The position numbers were made by a program, and so were the translations under genes. A DNA stretch of 64,000 bases, from the IMG/VR virus record IMGVR_UViG_3300017917_003388, positions 1 to 64,000 of that record. The stretch is one strand, 5' to 3'. Under the pieces are notes generated by a model. The model ran no database searches and had not been told where the DNA came from. It saw only the letters and a list, made by a program, of their open reading frames with translations. Numbering within the stretch: position 1 is the stretch's first letter; every line of letters starts with the position of its first letter. The stretch is from a virus. Of this stretch, positions 47,039-53,850 are shown piece after piece.

Positions 47039-47385
47039 TTATCGAGTAAATCAATTATTTTTTGTAAATATAATGATAAATCCATTGCTTCTTCTTGAGC
47101 ATGAATTAAATAATCCTTAATATTTAAATCTTCTCTATCTAGTGTTTTACCATATTTTTTTTCACCCATTTCTGCTCTTTTAATATATTTTTCTAAAACA
47201 GTTTGCACTATTGAATCGGGGGTGTAATCATTATATGTTATTTTAGGATATTGTTCTATTAATTTTAAAATCTCTTTTTCATTTTCTATAAATTGAAATG
47301 CTTTTATAGTTTCTTGATTGGAGATAGCCATTTCTTTTTGTTCCTGAATTAATTTTAGTTGAGATTTAAGTAATTCTAAACTCAT
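47035..47385 (-). CDS. MazG-like all-alpha NTP-pyrophosphohydrolase-type protein (116 aa)
   Basis: The C-terminal segment KRAEMGEKKYGKTLDREDLN, then YLIHAQEEAMDLSLYLQKII, matches phage MazG-like / dUTPase-type helical proteins: basic KYG, then EExxD (AQEEAMD). The N-terminal coil may aid oligomerisation. Likely hydrolyses nucleotides or (p)ppGpp-like molecules; substrate unknown. Overlaps both neighbours. Confidence 0.72.
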   Translation of the reverse strand: MSLELLKSQLKLIQEQKEMAISNQETIKAFQFIENEKEILKLIEQYPKITYNDYTPDSIVQTVLEKYIKRAEMGEKKYGKTLDREDLNIKDYLIHAQEEAMDLSLYLQKIIDLLDK

Positions 47386-47828
47386 TTTGATAATTTTTTA
47401 ATTTGATCTTTATCCAATCCCATAGAACTTAATATAGATTCAACCCAATTTTGATTAGTTAATTTAATATATTCTTCTGCTTCTTTTATAGAACATTCAA
47501 AATATTGAGCTATATATTGTGGTACTTCGGGTTTATATTTCTTATTTTTGGATTTAATATAAGGAGAATATGTGTTTTTAGATTGAGGTATTATAAAACA
47601 ATATAATTCATATAATTTTTTATTATCTTTTATATTCAATTTTTGGATATAATTCACTATATCTAAATATTTAGGATTCATACTTAATATCTTATGTATC
47701 ATAAAACCATTAAATATTTTATGTTCATCAGAATTAAATGAACTCCATGATTTTTTATAATCTATAATATTTTTTACCCAATCGAATATGGTAAATTGAT
47801 TTTTATATTTTGGAGTTATATTCTTCAT
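47382..47828 (-). CDS. clamp-loader small subunit (T4 gp62-like)
   Basis: 148 aa. FDWVKNIIDYKKSW, then FNGFMIHKILSMNPKYLDIV (gp62: NRxLSxxPD), the YELYCFIIPQSKNTYSPYIK segment, and YFECSIKEAEEYIKLTNQNW. These are in the order of phage gp62 proteins (pattern-based, moderate). It pairs with the gp44-like ATPase at 48.7-49.6 kb to load the sliding clamp. Three genes separate the two, unlike T4 where they are adjacent. Confidence 0.72.
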   Translation of the reverse strand: MKNITPKYKNQFTIFDWVKNIIDYKKSWSSFNSDEHKIFNGFMIHKILSMNPKYLDIVNYIQKLNIKDNKKLYELYCFIIPQSKNTYSPYIKSKNKKYKPEVPQYIAQYFECSIKEAEEYIKLTNQNWVESILSSMGLDKDQIKKLSK

Positions 47829-48054
47829 ATTCTTGACGTAATTCTTTGGGAAGTAAACTAGTTAATATTTTTCCTTCTTTATTTACAAATACTTGAATAG
47901 GAACAATAGCATCATCTGGAGTTCCTGTTAGGAATTTACTAATTTTTCTTAAAACTGTAGCTTCAAAAAATATTTGATTTCCATTATCATCAATAATTGG
48001 TGTAGATTGACTTATATCAATATTCATTTTTATTCCTTGTTGATTTGATTCCAT
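47803..48054 (-). CDS. hypothetical protein (83 aa)
   Basis: MESNQQGIKMNIDISQSTPI, with a second possible Met at residue 10. Beta-rich (FFEATVLRKISKFLTGTPDD, IVPIQVFVNKEGKILTSLLP). The FLTGTxDDAIVPIQVFV layout is common in replication-region phage proteins of unknown role. Overlaps the gp62 start by 26 nt. Confidence 0.78.
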   Translation of the reverse strand: MESNQQGIKMNIDISQSTPIIDDNGNQIFFEATVLRKISKFLTGTPDDAIVPIQVFVNKEGKILTSLLPKELRQEYEEYNSKI

Positions 48055-48080
48055 AAAATTTTATTTTATTTAATTTTAAA

Positions 48081-48659
48081 TTAATTGTTTATTTCTGGTT
48101 TTTTATAATATTTCCATACTTCATCTAATTGTGAAATATCCTTAACCCACATTATCCAATCATCTGGGTTTATTTCTTCTTCAATTACATCTATATAAAA
48201 TGTTTTAGGGGTGAATGGAAATCCTTTTATTTCTAATGAAGAACTAATTCTATTTTTATCATTTATTGCATCTTCTCTACTTAAATATAAAGGACCAGTC
48301 CATGTAGTCCCATTAGGGCATACTTTAACTATTGCTGAATTATATGTTATAATATTATTATTTTTAAATAACCCAGATTCTCTTTTATTTTGATACATAT
48401 TTTCACCCCCCCAAAGCCCGCTAATATCTACCCATTCATCATCTTCTCCAGTAATAGGTTGTAGAGGTTTAAATAAGGCTAATTTTTCAAATATACTAAT
48501 AACAATATTTGCAGACATTCCTGAATGACCCTGGTTGGAAAATACATCTATTAATTCTAATACTGCTTTTCCCGTAGCTCCTCCATAAAAATCTCCAGTA
48601 TCATCTAATAATCCAGCCATTTTTAATTCTAGGGTTGCAAAATCTTTTAAATTACCCAT
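48081..48659 (-). CDS. conserved phage protein (192 aa)
   Basis: GATGKAVLELIDVFSNQGHS, FKPLQPITGEDDEWVDISGL and YQNKRESGLFKNN: a combination found in a broad range of phages, without known function. Two nt-scale spacing to the clamp-loader gene indicates the same transcript. Confidence 0.85.
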   Translation of the reverse strand: MGNLKDFATLELKMAGLLDDTGDFYGGATGKAVLELIDVFSNQGHSGMSANIVISIFEKLALFKPLQPITGEDDEWVDISGLWGGENMYQNKRESGLFKNNNIITYNSAIVKVCPNGTTWTGPLYLSREDAINDKNRISSSLEIKGFPFTPKTFYIDVIEEEINPDDWIMWVKDISQLDEVWKYYKKPEINN

Positions 48660-48665
48660 TTTTTT

Positions 48666-49586
48666 TTATTTTAATATTTCTAATATTTTATATATATATG
48701 CACAAAAATTTATTTCTTTATCTATAACAAAATTGGAATGATATAAGCCTTCTTCAATATTTATTATAATTAATCCTTCATTTCCCTTTCCATATTCTTC
48801 TATCCTATCATACAATGCTTTATATATATCTTCAAAATTACTTACATCTGAATCTGCTATTAATTGTCTTATATTATTAAATGATTTAGAATCAGGTTTA
48901 GCTAATATTTTTATAATAAGATCAATATACTCTTCAGAATTGTGGAAAGCACTATTTAATACTAATTTATCATTGACTATATATTTTTGACAATTATTTA
49001 TTATTTTTCTAAAATCAGGATAAAATTTATTTACTATTGTTGCTATATCTTCTATATTATATTTAATTTCTTCTATATCCAAGATATTTACAACATGTTC
49101 TGCTATTATTTTTTTAGATGGGGGTAACAAATCAAATTCTTGTAATCTACTTCTGAGGGGTTCTATTAATCTTTCAGGATAATTACCTGTTAATATGAAA
49201 CGAGTAGTTAAACTATATGTTTCAATCATATTTAATAATAATACTTGAGAAGCGGATAAAATATGTGTTGCTTCATCTAATATTACTATTTTAAGAGGTT
49301 TAAATGATCCAGCAGCTGCAAATGAACCTACTTTATCTCTCATTACATCAATTGATCGTTCATCAGTAGCATTTATATATAAATAATCACAGTCAATATT
49401 ATTTACTAATAATTTAGCTAATGTAGTTTTACCTGAACCTGGTTTACCAGCAAGTAAAATATGAGGAATATCTTGTTTATTAATAAATTCTTCAAATTTT
49501 TGTCTATATTCATCCCTACATATGAATCCCATCAATGTGTTTGGACGATATTTTTCAACTAAAATTGTATGTTCTTTTTTACTCAT
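48666..49586 (-). CDS. clamp-loader ATPase (T4 gp44 / RFC small subunit-like)
   Basis: 306 aa AAA+ ATPase. Walker A LLAGKPGSGKTTLAK (47-54), Walker B IVILDEATHIL (DEAT at 104-107), sensor 1 RFILTGNYPERL and the arginine finger LRSRLQEF (Arg 145/147). The N-terminal EKYRPNTLMGFI is the RFC-box start. With gp62 and the sliding clamp it loads the clamp on primed DNA for the family B polymerase. DEAT in place of DEAD is a minor variation. Confidence 0.94.
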   Translation of the reverse strand: MSKKEHTILVEKYRPNTLMGFICRDEYRQKFEEFINKQDIPHILLAGKPGSGKTTLAKLLVNNIDCDYLYINATDERSIDVMRDKVGSFAAAGSFKPLKIVILDEATHILSASQVLLLNMIETYSLTTRFILTGNYPERLIEPLRSRLQEFDLLPPSKKIIAEHVVNILDIEEIKYNIEDIATIVNKFYPDFRKIINNCQKYIVNDKLVLNSAFHNSEEYIDLIIKILAKPDSKSFNNIRQLIADSDVSNFEDIYKALYDRIEEYGKGNEGLIIINIEEGLYHSNFVIDKEINFCAYIYKILEILK

Positions 49587-49597
49587 AATATTGTTTA

Positions 49598-49762
49598 TTA
49601 ATATTTTTCAATTTTACAATTAGGATATTTGTTTTTAACAAATTTTTCAGCTAATCTATATGGTAAATCATAAACTTCTATAAAATCTATTTCACCACTA
49701 GGTTTAGTAATTTGAAATTCAAATACGTTGATGTAATCGATATTCCTCTTTTTTTTACTCAT
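49598..49762 (-). CDS. hypothetical small protein (54 aa)
   Basis: ATG 49760-49762, stop 49598-49600. MSKKKRNIDYINVFEFQITK then AEKFVKNKYPNCKIEKY. Lies between groEL and the clamp-loader gene with short gaps. Function unknown. Confidence 0.75.
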   Translation of the reverse strand: MSKKKRNIDYINVFEFQITKPSGEIDFIEVYDLPYRLAEKFVKNKYPNCKIEKY

Positions 49763-49774
49763 ATATTTTTTATT

Positions 49775-51394
49775 TTAATACATTTGCATTTCAGGTTTTT
49801 TATCTTCATTGTTTTTTTCAACAATTGCTGATTCAGTTAATAATATTAAACCAGCTACAGATGCTGCATTTTCTATAGCATTACGTGTTACTTTTGCTGG
49901 ATCTATTATTCCTGCTTCTTTCATATTGACAAAAGTTTCAGTTCTTATATTGTATCCTACCCAATTATCAGGTGTGTTTGTTAATCCACTTACTAATCCG
50001 TAACATTCTCCTTCACTATATCCAGCATTTGTTAATATTTTCATAAATGGTGAAGCACATGCTTCATAAACTATTGATTTTCCTATATTAAAATCATCTG
50101 AGTTATCTTTTGATTTAGTAATAGCTTCACTAGAATATAATAATGCCATTCCTCCTCCTGGAACAATTCCTTCTTCTAATGCTGCTTTGGTTGCATGCAA
50201 TGCATCGTCCACACGATCTTTCTTCTCTTTAATTTCTAATTCTGAATTTCCCCCAACATGAACTATAGCTACACCTCCTATAAATTTAGCTAAACGTTCT
50301 TGTAATTTCTCTTTTTCATAAGGAACTACAGATTTATCAATTTGAGATTGTAATTCTAAAATTCTTGTTTCTATTTTATCTGAATTTCCTTTTCCATCAA
50401 TAATTGTAGTTTGATCTTTAGTAATTGTAACTAAACGAGATTTACCAAACCAATCCCATGAAAATTTGTCTAATTTCATCCCTTTTTCATTTGAAAATAC
50501 TTCCCCACCAGTCATTATGGCTATATCTTCAAGAATTAATTTACGTCGTTCCCCAAAATCTGGGGCTTTAACAGCTGCTACCTTTAATGTGCCTCTCATT
50601 TTATTAACAATAAGAGTTGACAATACTTCTCCATCAATATCTTCAGCAATAATCAATAATGGTTTTCCAGTTCCTGATACATGCTCCAATACTGGAAGTA
50701 AGTCTTTGACTTGGGTAAATTTACGATCTGCTATCAATATAAATGGATCTTCTAAAGTACAAGTCATATCATTATTGTTGGTTACAAAAAAGTGAGATTT
50801 ATATCCTCTATCAAATTGCATCCCTTCTACAGTTTCAAGATATGTTTCTCCAGTTTTAGATTCTTCAATAGTAATTACTCCTTCTCTACCTACTTTATCC
50901 ATAGCTGTAGATATTAATTTACCAATTTCTGGATCATTATTAGCTGAAATTGTAGCTATTTGTTCAATTTGGTTTTCAGATGATATATCTTCCACTATAT
51001 TTTCTCTCATATAGTTTACTACTTCTTTAACAGCTTCATCAATACCTCGTTTTATATCTACAGCATTTGAACCTTTATCAATAAATGAAATTCCTTTATT
51101 AATCATATTTTGTGCTAAAAGAGTTGAAGTTGTTGTACCGTCTCCAGCATTGTTAGCTGTTTTTATAGATGCTTGTTTTATCATTTGAGCTCCTAATTCT
51201 TCAAAAGGATCTTCTAAATCTGAAATTTGTTTTGCTACTGATACTCCATCTTTTGTGGATTTAATTTCTCCAAATTCAGAATATATAACATTTCTTCCGT
51301 TAGGACCCAGAGTTGATGTAACAGCATTTGCTACTTTATCTATACCTGATATTATTTTTTTTCTAACTGATGAACCAAATTCTACTATTTTCAT
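49775..51394 (-). CDS. groEL: chaperonin GroEL
   Basis: Full-length 539 aa group I chaperonin. ATP-site [15 protein letters not shown] (GDGTTT 84-89), equatorial TLGPNGRNV, apical [13 protein letters not shown] and [15 protein letters not shown], and the hydrolysis Asp in [17 protein letters not shown] followed by VPGGGMALL. The flexible GGM tail of bacterial GroEL is replaced by KKPEMQMY. Encoded with its own GroES 31 nt upstream. It probably folds large phage structural proteins that the host chaperonin handles poorly (as gp31 does in T4). Confidence 0.97.
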   Translation of the reverse strand: MKIVEFGSSVRKKIISGIDKVANAVTSTLGPNGRNVIYSEFGEIKSTKDGVSVAKQISDLEDPFEELGAQMIKQASIKTANNAGDGTTTSTLLAQNMINKGISFIDKGSNAVDIKRGIDEAVKEVVNYMRENIVEDISSENQIEQIATISANNDPEIGKLISTAMDKVGREGVITIEESKTGETYLETVEGMQFDRGYKSHFFVTNNNDMTCTLEDPFILIADRKFTQVKDLLPVLEHVSGTGKPLLIIAEDIDGEVLSTLIVNKMRGTLKVAAVKAPDFGERRKLILEDIAIMTGGEVFSNEKGMKLDKFSWDWFGKSRLVTITKDQTTIIDGKGNSDKIETRILELQSQIDKSVVPYEKEKLQERLAKFIGGVAIVHVGGNSELEIKEKKDRVDDALHATKAALEEGIVPGGGMALLYSSEAITKSKDNSDDFNIGKSIVYEACASPFMKILTNAGYSEGECYGLVSGLTNTPDNWVGYNIRTETFVNMKEAGIIDPAKVTRNAIENAASVAGLILLTESAIVEKNNEDKKPEMQMY

Positions 51395-51425
51395 AAATTT
51401 TATTTTTAATTTTGTTTAAATTTTA

Positions 51426-51710
51426 TTATTCTATAATTGATAATACAAGAGTTTCATTACATACCCAATATTCTTGATTATCTTCTTCTACTTTTACAGG
51501 ACCTATAGGTGGTAATATCACTTTTTGTCCTTCTTTTAAGGAAGTATTAATAAAAGTACCATTAATTGAAAAATGGCCAGGACCTACAGATACAATTGTT
51601 CCTCTTAACCCTACTTCTTTTCCAGAATCAGGAACTATTATTGAACCATATTGTTTCTCATTTTCCTCTTGGGGTTTTACTATTATATTATTATGTGTCG
51701 CTCGTAACAT
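51426..51710 (-). CDS. groES: co-chaperonin GroES
   Basis: 94 aa, standard length. RATHNNIIVKPQEENEKQYG at the N-terminus, IIVPDSGKEVGLRGTIVSVG in place of the usual mobile loop GGIVLTGSA, ending EYWVCNETLVLSIIE. It caps the GroEL ring. The mobile loop is divergent and matched to the phage GroEL (inference). Confidence 0.93.
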   Translation of the reverse strand: MLRATHNNIIVKPQEENEKQYGSIIVPDSGKEVGLRGTIVSVGPGHFSINGTFINTSLKEGQKVILPPIGPVKVEEDNQEYWVCNETLVLSIIE

Positions 51711-51723
51711 ATGTTTAAGTTTA

Positions 51724-51936
51724 TTAATTAGTTTTTTCTTCTATTAAATTATTTTCTTCTATTATTTGTGCATCGTCTATTTTATTTACAAAATAATATT
51801 TATGTTGTTTTTTTAACACTGTATCACAACCTAAATATTTTCTATATTCTTGTATTTCATCTTCATGTATTGTTTCTTCTTTAATAATTCTGTTAACAAT
51901 ATATAAGTTGTTTTTATAATTAATTATTATTTTATT
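51724..51936 (-). CDS. hypothetical small protein (70 aa)
   Basis: Start at ATG 51934-51936 (MNKIIINYKNNLYIVNRIIK), 4 nt after the sliding-clamp stop; a slightly longer frame overlaps the clamp end. Basic with an acidic tail (AQIIEENNLIEEKTN). Function unknown. Confidence 0.75.
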   Translation of the reverse strand, partial: NKIIINYKNNLYIVNRIIKEETIHEDEIQEYRKYLGCDTVLKKQHKYYFVNKIDDAQIIEENNLIEEKTN

Positions 51937-51940
51937 CATT

Positions 51941-52717
51941 TCAAACATCTTTTTTAACAATATAATATGTGCTACTTATATTACCTACATTAAATGAAAG
52001 TTTTAATAATCCTTCTAAATTTATATCCATATATGCCGATTCTGCATCTTTATTTACATTTAATATTTCTTTAAATAAATCAGAATTAAATCCTAACTTA
52101 AAATCAGACATGGGATCAATAAATGATTCTGATAAATTAATTGTTGAAAGATTATCTTTTATAAAATAACTAACTTTATTAGAATATTCTATATCTCCAC
52201 CAAATATTAATTCCAAACTATATTCAGATGAAAGTTCAATATCTGAATTACATTTTATCATTACTGTAGAACTATCATCTAATGCTGATTTTGCTTTTAT
52301 AAGAGATTGAATTATTTCTTTGTTTAGAATTGTTTTCAAATTATACTCTTCAGGACCATTATATTTTCCTGCTTTAGGAATTGTGATAGTATCAGCTAAA
52401 GTATATGAAACATTAAATTGATCATCAAATATATTTAATTTACTATATATATTACCATGTTTGGTTAAATCAAGATATACATCATTATTCATAATTGATA
52501 TAAGCTTATTTAATTGAGAAGTATTAAATATACCTATATTTGAATCACACAGATTAAAATTATTATGAGAAATAATACCTACCATTTCCCTGTTGGGAGA
52601 AGTAATTTTAATATTCAAATTTTTATTTTCTATATTCCATTCAACTGATTCTATTAATCCATTTAAATAATATTTATTTATAAGAGACTGAAATTCTGGT
52701 TTTTTGATTAGAAACAT
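51941..52717 (-). CDS. DNA polymerase sliding clamp (T4 gp45-like)
   Basis: 258 aa, two-domain beta-rich protein of gp45 size. Acidic, repeated strand pattern (NIEN KNLNIKITSPNREMVGII, GIFNTSQLNKLISIMNNDVY, DINLEGLLKLSFNVGNISST). Assignment rests on length, composition and position next to gp44/gp62, GroEL and polymerase genes. It would form a trimeric ring tethering the polymerase. Behind a TTTGG-type promoter at 52.73-52.77 kb. Confidence 0.78.
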   Translation of the reverse strand: MFLIKKPEFQSLINKYYLNGLIESVEWNIENKNLNIKITSPNREMVGIISHNNFNLCDSNIGIFNTSQLNKLISIMNNDVYLDLTKHGNIYSKLNIFDDQFNVSYTLADTITIPKAGKYNGPEEYNLKTILNKEIIQSLIKAKSALDDSSTVMIKCNSDIELSSEYSLELIFGGDIEYSNKVSYFIKDNLSTINLSESFIDPMSDFKLGFNSDLFKEILNVNKDAESAYMDINLEGLLKLSFNVGNISSTYYIVKKDV

Positions 52718-52732
52718 ATGGTTTTTTAATTT

Positions 52733-52770
52733 TAATTTAAATATAAAATAAATAATTTTATAATCCCAAT
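52733..52770 (-). promoter_or_regulatory. TTGGG-type promoter box
   Basis: Minus strand AATTGGGATTATAAAATTA, spacer, TTTTATATTTAAATT. GG to TATATT is about 21 nt. Drives the sliding clamp gene (ATG 52717). Confidence 0.62.
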
Positions 52771-52853
52771 TATAGTAAAGAAGGAATATCTTGAAGATTA
52801 TTAGCTAATTTTACATAGATTTGTGTTTCAACAAAATTTATATTTTTATTCAT
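52770..52853 (-). CDS. short ORF beginning inside the shared repeat (27 aa)
   Basis: MNKNINFVETQIYVKLANNL then QDIPSLL. The first nine codons lie in the repeat also found at 28.68-28.76 kb; the remainder differs. Overlaps the clamp promoter box at its end. May not be a gene. Confidence 0.35.
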   Translation of the reverse strand: MNKNINFVETQIYVKLANNLQDIPSLL

Positions 52854-52898
52854 ATAATTTATTAATTAATTAGAGAGTATTACGTCTAAGTATACGTT
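52826..52898. repeat. dispersed direct repeat, copy B (73 bp)
   Basis: Same sequence as 28676-28755 minus one attaatt unit. As in copy A, the similarity ends at the CGTT core where the cassette block joins. On the minus strand the core reads GCCTACAAC followed by GTATACTTAGACG. Confidence 0.87.
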
Positions 52899-52906
52899 GT
52901 AGGCAA

Positions 52907-53134
52907 TTAGTTTGCTTTCTGTACTGCGTCTACCATTCCTTCAAGGCAATTATCACAGCAAGTCGGTTTAGCATCATCATTGCAATATTCGCAAACTAAC
53001 TGTTCGCTTCGCCCTACAACAGCGTGTTTACGCAATGCTTCTGCATACTCTTCTGCAAAATTCATAGCCATTTCTAATGTCCAATTCCTTGTTTCAACCA
53101 TTCGTGTTGATTTGTAATAATCTTTTGCTGTCAT
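52907..53134 (-). CDS. cassette-borne zinc-ribbon-like protein, frame crosses a cassette junction (75 aa)
   Basis: Start ATG 53132-53134 (MTAKDYYKSTRMVETRNWTL). C-terminal part is Cys-rich: EQLVCEYCNDDAKPTCCDNC, a zinc-binding-like set of five Cys. Codons EALRKHAVVG are encoded by the right arm of an attC-like site (53013-53038). Thus the N-terminal part comes from one cassette and the Cys-rich part from the next. The 3' core GCCTACAAC matches the 5' core GTTGTAGG. Function unknown. Confidence 0.72.
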   Translation of the reverse strand: MTAKDYYKSTRMVETRNWTLEMAMNFAEEYAEALRKHAVVGRSEQLVCEYCNDDAKPTCCDNCLEGMVDAVQKAN

Positions 53135-53190
53135 TCTATTTAAGTTTTTAGTTGTTGAATCGCACTGCGTAAACACGCAAAACGTTAGCT
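53013..53190 (-). repeat. attC-like site with its right arm inside a coding frame
   Basis: Left arm at 53161-53190 (minus: core AGCTAAC then GTTTTGCGTGTTTACGCAGTGCG) and right arm at 53021-53038 (minus: GCATTGCGTAAACACGCT) ending in core GTTGTAGG at 53020-53013. The arms pair at 16 of 17 positions. Span about 178 nt, long for an attC but within the range described for long ones. The central part holds the ATG of the 75-aa frame. Confidence 0.72.
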
Positions 53191-53394
53191 TCAATTGTCT
53201 AACCACCGCACACCTTTACCATCAAAAACATAAAATTCCTCATCTGAATTTACGTTTTTAAATTTCATCCCCCAACCAACATTTGTTAAGTCTGCACCCA
53301 TGCAAATTGCTGTTGCTTGGTAATGCGGATGGTTTTTATCAATTATCATTGCTTTTTTACCATCGAATTTTGTGTCTTGATGTTTCTGCTCCAT
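53191..53394 (-). CDS. cassette-borne hypothetical protein (67 aa)
   Basis: MEQKHQDTKFDGKKAMIIDK then HPHYQATAICMGADLTNVGW and EEFYVFDGKGVRWLDN, a compact SH3-like beta pattern. The cassette starts with core GTTAGCT at 53442-53436 and ends with AGCTAAC at 53190-53184, exact reverse complements. Function unknown. Confidence 0.78.
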   Translation of the reverse strand: MEQKHQDTKFDGKKAMIIDKNHPHYQATAICMGADLTNVGWGMKFKNVNSDEEFYVFDGKGVRWLDN

Positions 53395-53435
53395 TTTATG
53401 TTTTTTATTAATTTAATCCAACGCAAGGAAACTAA

Positions 53436-53518
53436 AGCTAACAGCACCTACCAGCAATAGCTGCATAAAGCTATCGCACTACCAAAGCTACTGCAATGGT
53501 AGCTGCAAAACGTTATAT
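53436..53518 (-). repeat. attC-like recombination site 3
   Basis: Minus strand from ATATAAC (53518-53512) to GTTAGCT (53442-53436). The arms 53444-53460 and 53487-53506 (CAGCTACCATTGCAGTAGC against the complement of GCACCTACCAGCAATAGC) pair with two or three mismatches and a one-base bulge. Same layout and flanking CTGTTAG / AACGTTTTGC as the sites at 29 kb. Confidence 0.75.
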
Positions 53519-53533
53519 TTAATTTAAAAATTT

Positions 53534-53647
53534 TTATGGATAGTATTGTTTATACCCCATCCATAAAAATATTATTATCGAACCTACCAACACTATTGCG
53601 AGTATTACATCTATTATTTGTCTGAAACTACCTTTGTAATCATCCAT
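53534..53647 (-). CDS. small membrane protein upstream of cassette block 2 (37 aa)
   Basis: ATG 53645-53647, stop 53534-53536. MDDYKGSFRQIIDVILAIVL then VGSIIIFLWMGYKQYYP: one TM helix. Its stop lies 16 nt before the attC-like core, so it may be the gene of the first cassette in the block. Function unknown. Confidence 0.65.
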   Translation of the reverse strand: MDDYKGSFRQIIDVILAIVLVGSIIIFLWMGYKQYYP

Positions 53648-53713
53648 GTTATTTGTATAAAAATTTTTGATATTAAATATAACAAAGAATATATGTAATA
53701 AATTTTTGTTTTC

Positions 53714-53849
53714 CTAATCTTTAATTCCTAAATCTTTCTTTAATTTTTCAAAAGACGATTGATCTACATGATATTTACACAAATGTGGTTTCTTAGGAGG
53801 AAGATAATTAGGATCACCCTTACGAATTTGTGGTTGTTTTTTTTTTCAT
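53714..53849 (-). pseudogene. small basic gene with a frameshift in an A10 run
   Basis: After ATG 53847-53849 a run of ten A (plus-strand T10) shifts the frame. One base less would give a 44-aa protein (KKQPQIRKGDPNYLPPKKPH then LCKYHVDQSSFEKLKKDLGI) ending at 53714. The ATG directly follows the polymerase stop codon. Either the run was miscounted in sequencing, or slippage makes the product, or the gene is dead. Confidence 0.5.
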
Positions 53850-53850
53850 T

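Noticed and set aside
49809-50795. Plus-strand frames inside groEL and other long genes
   Set aside because: They are antisense shadows: no start context, no family motifs, and they lie wholly within confirmed minus-strand genes.
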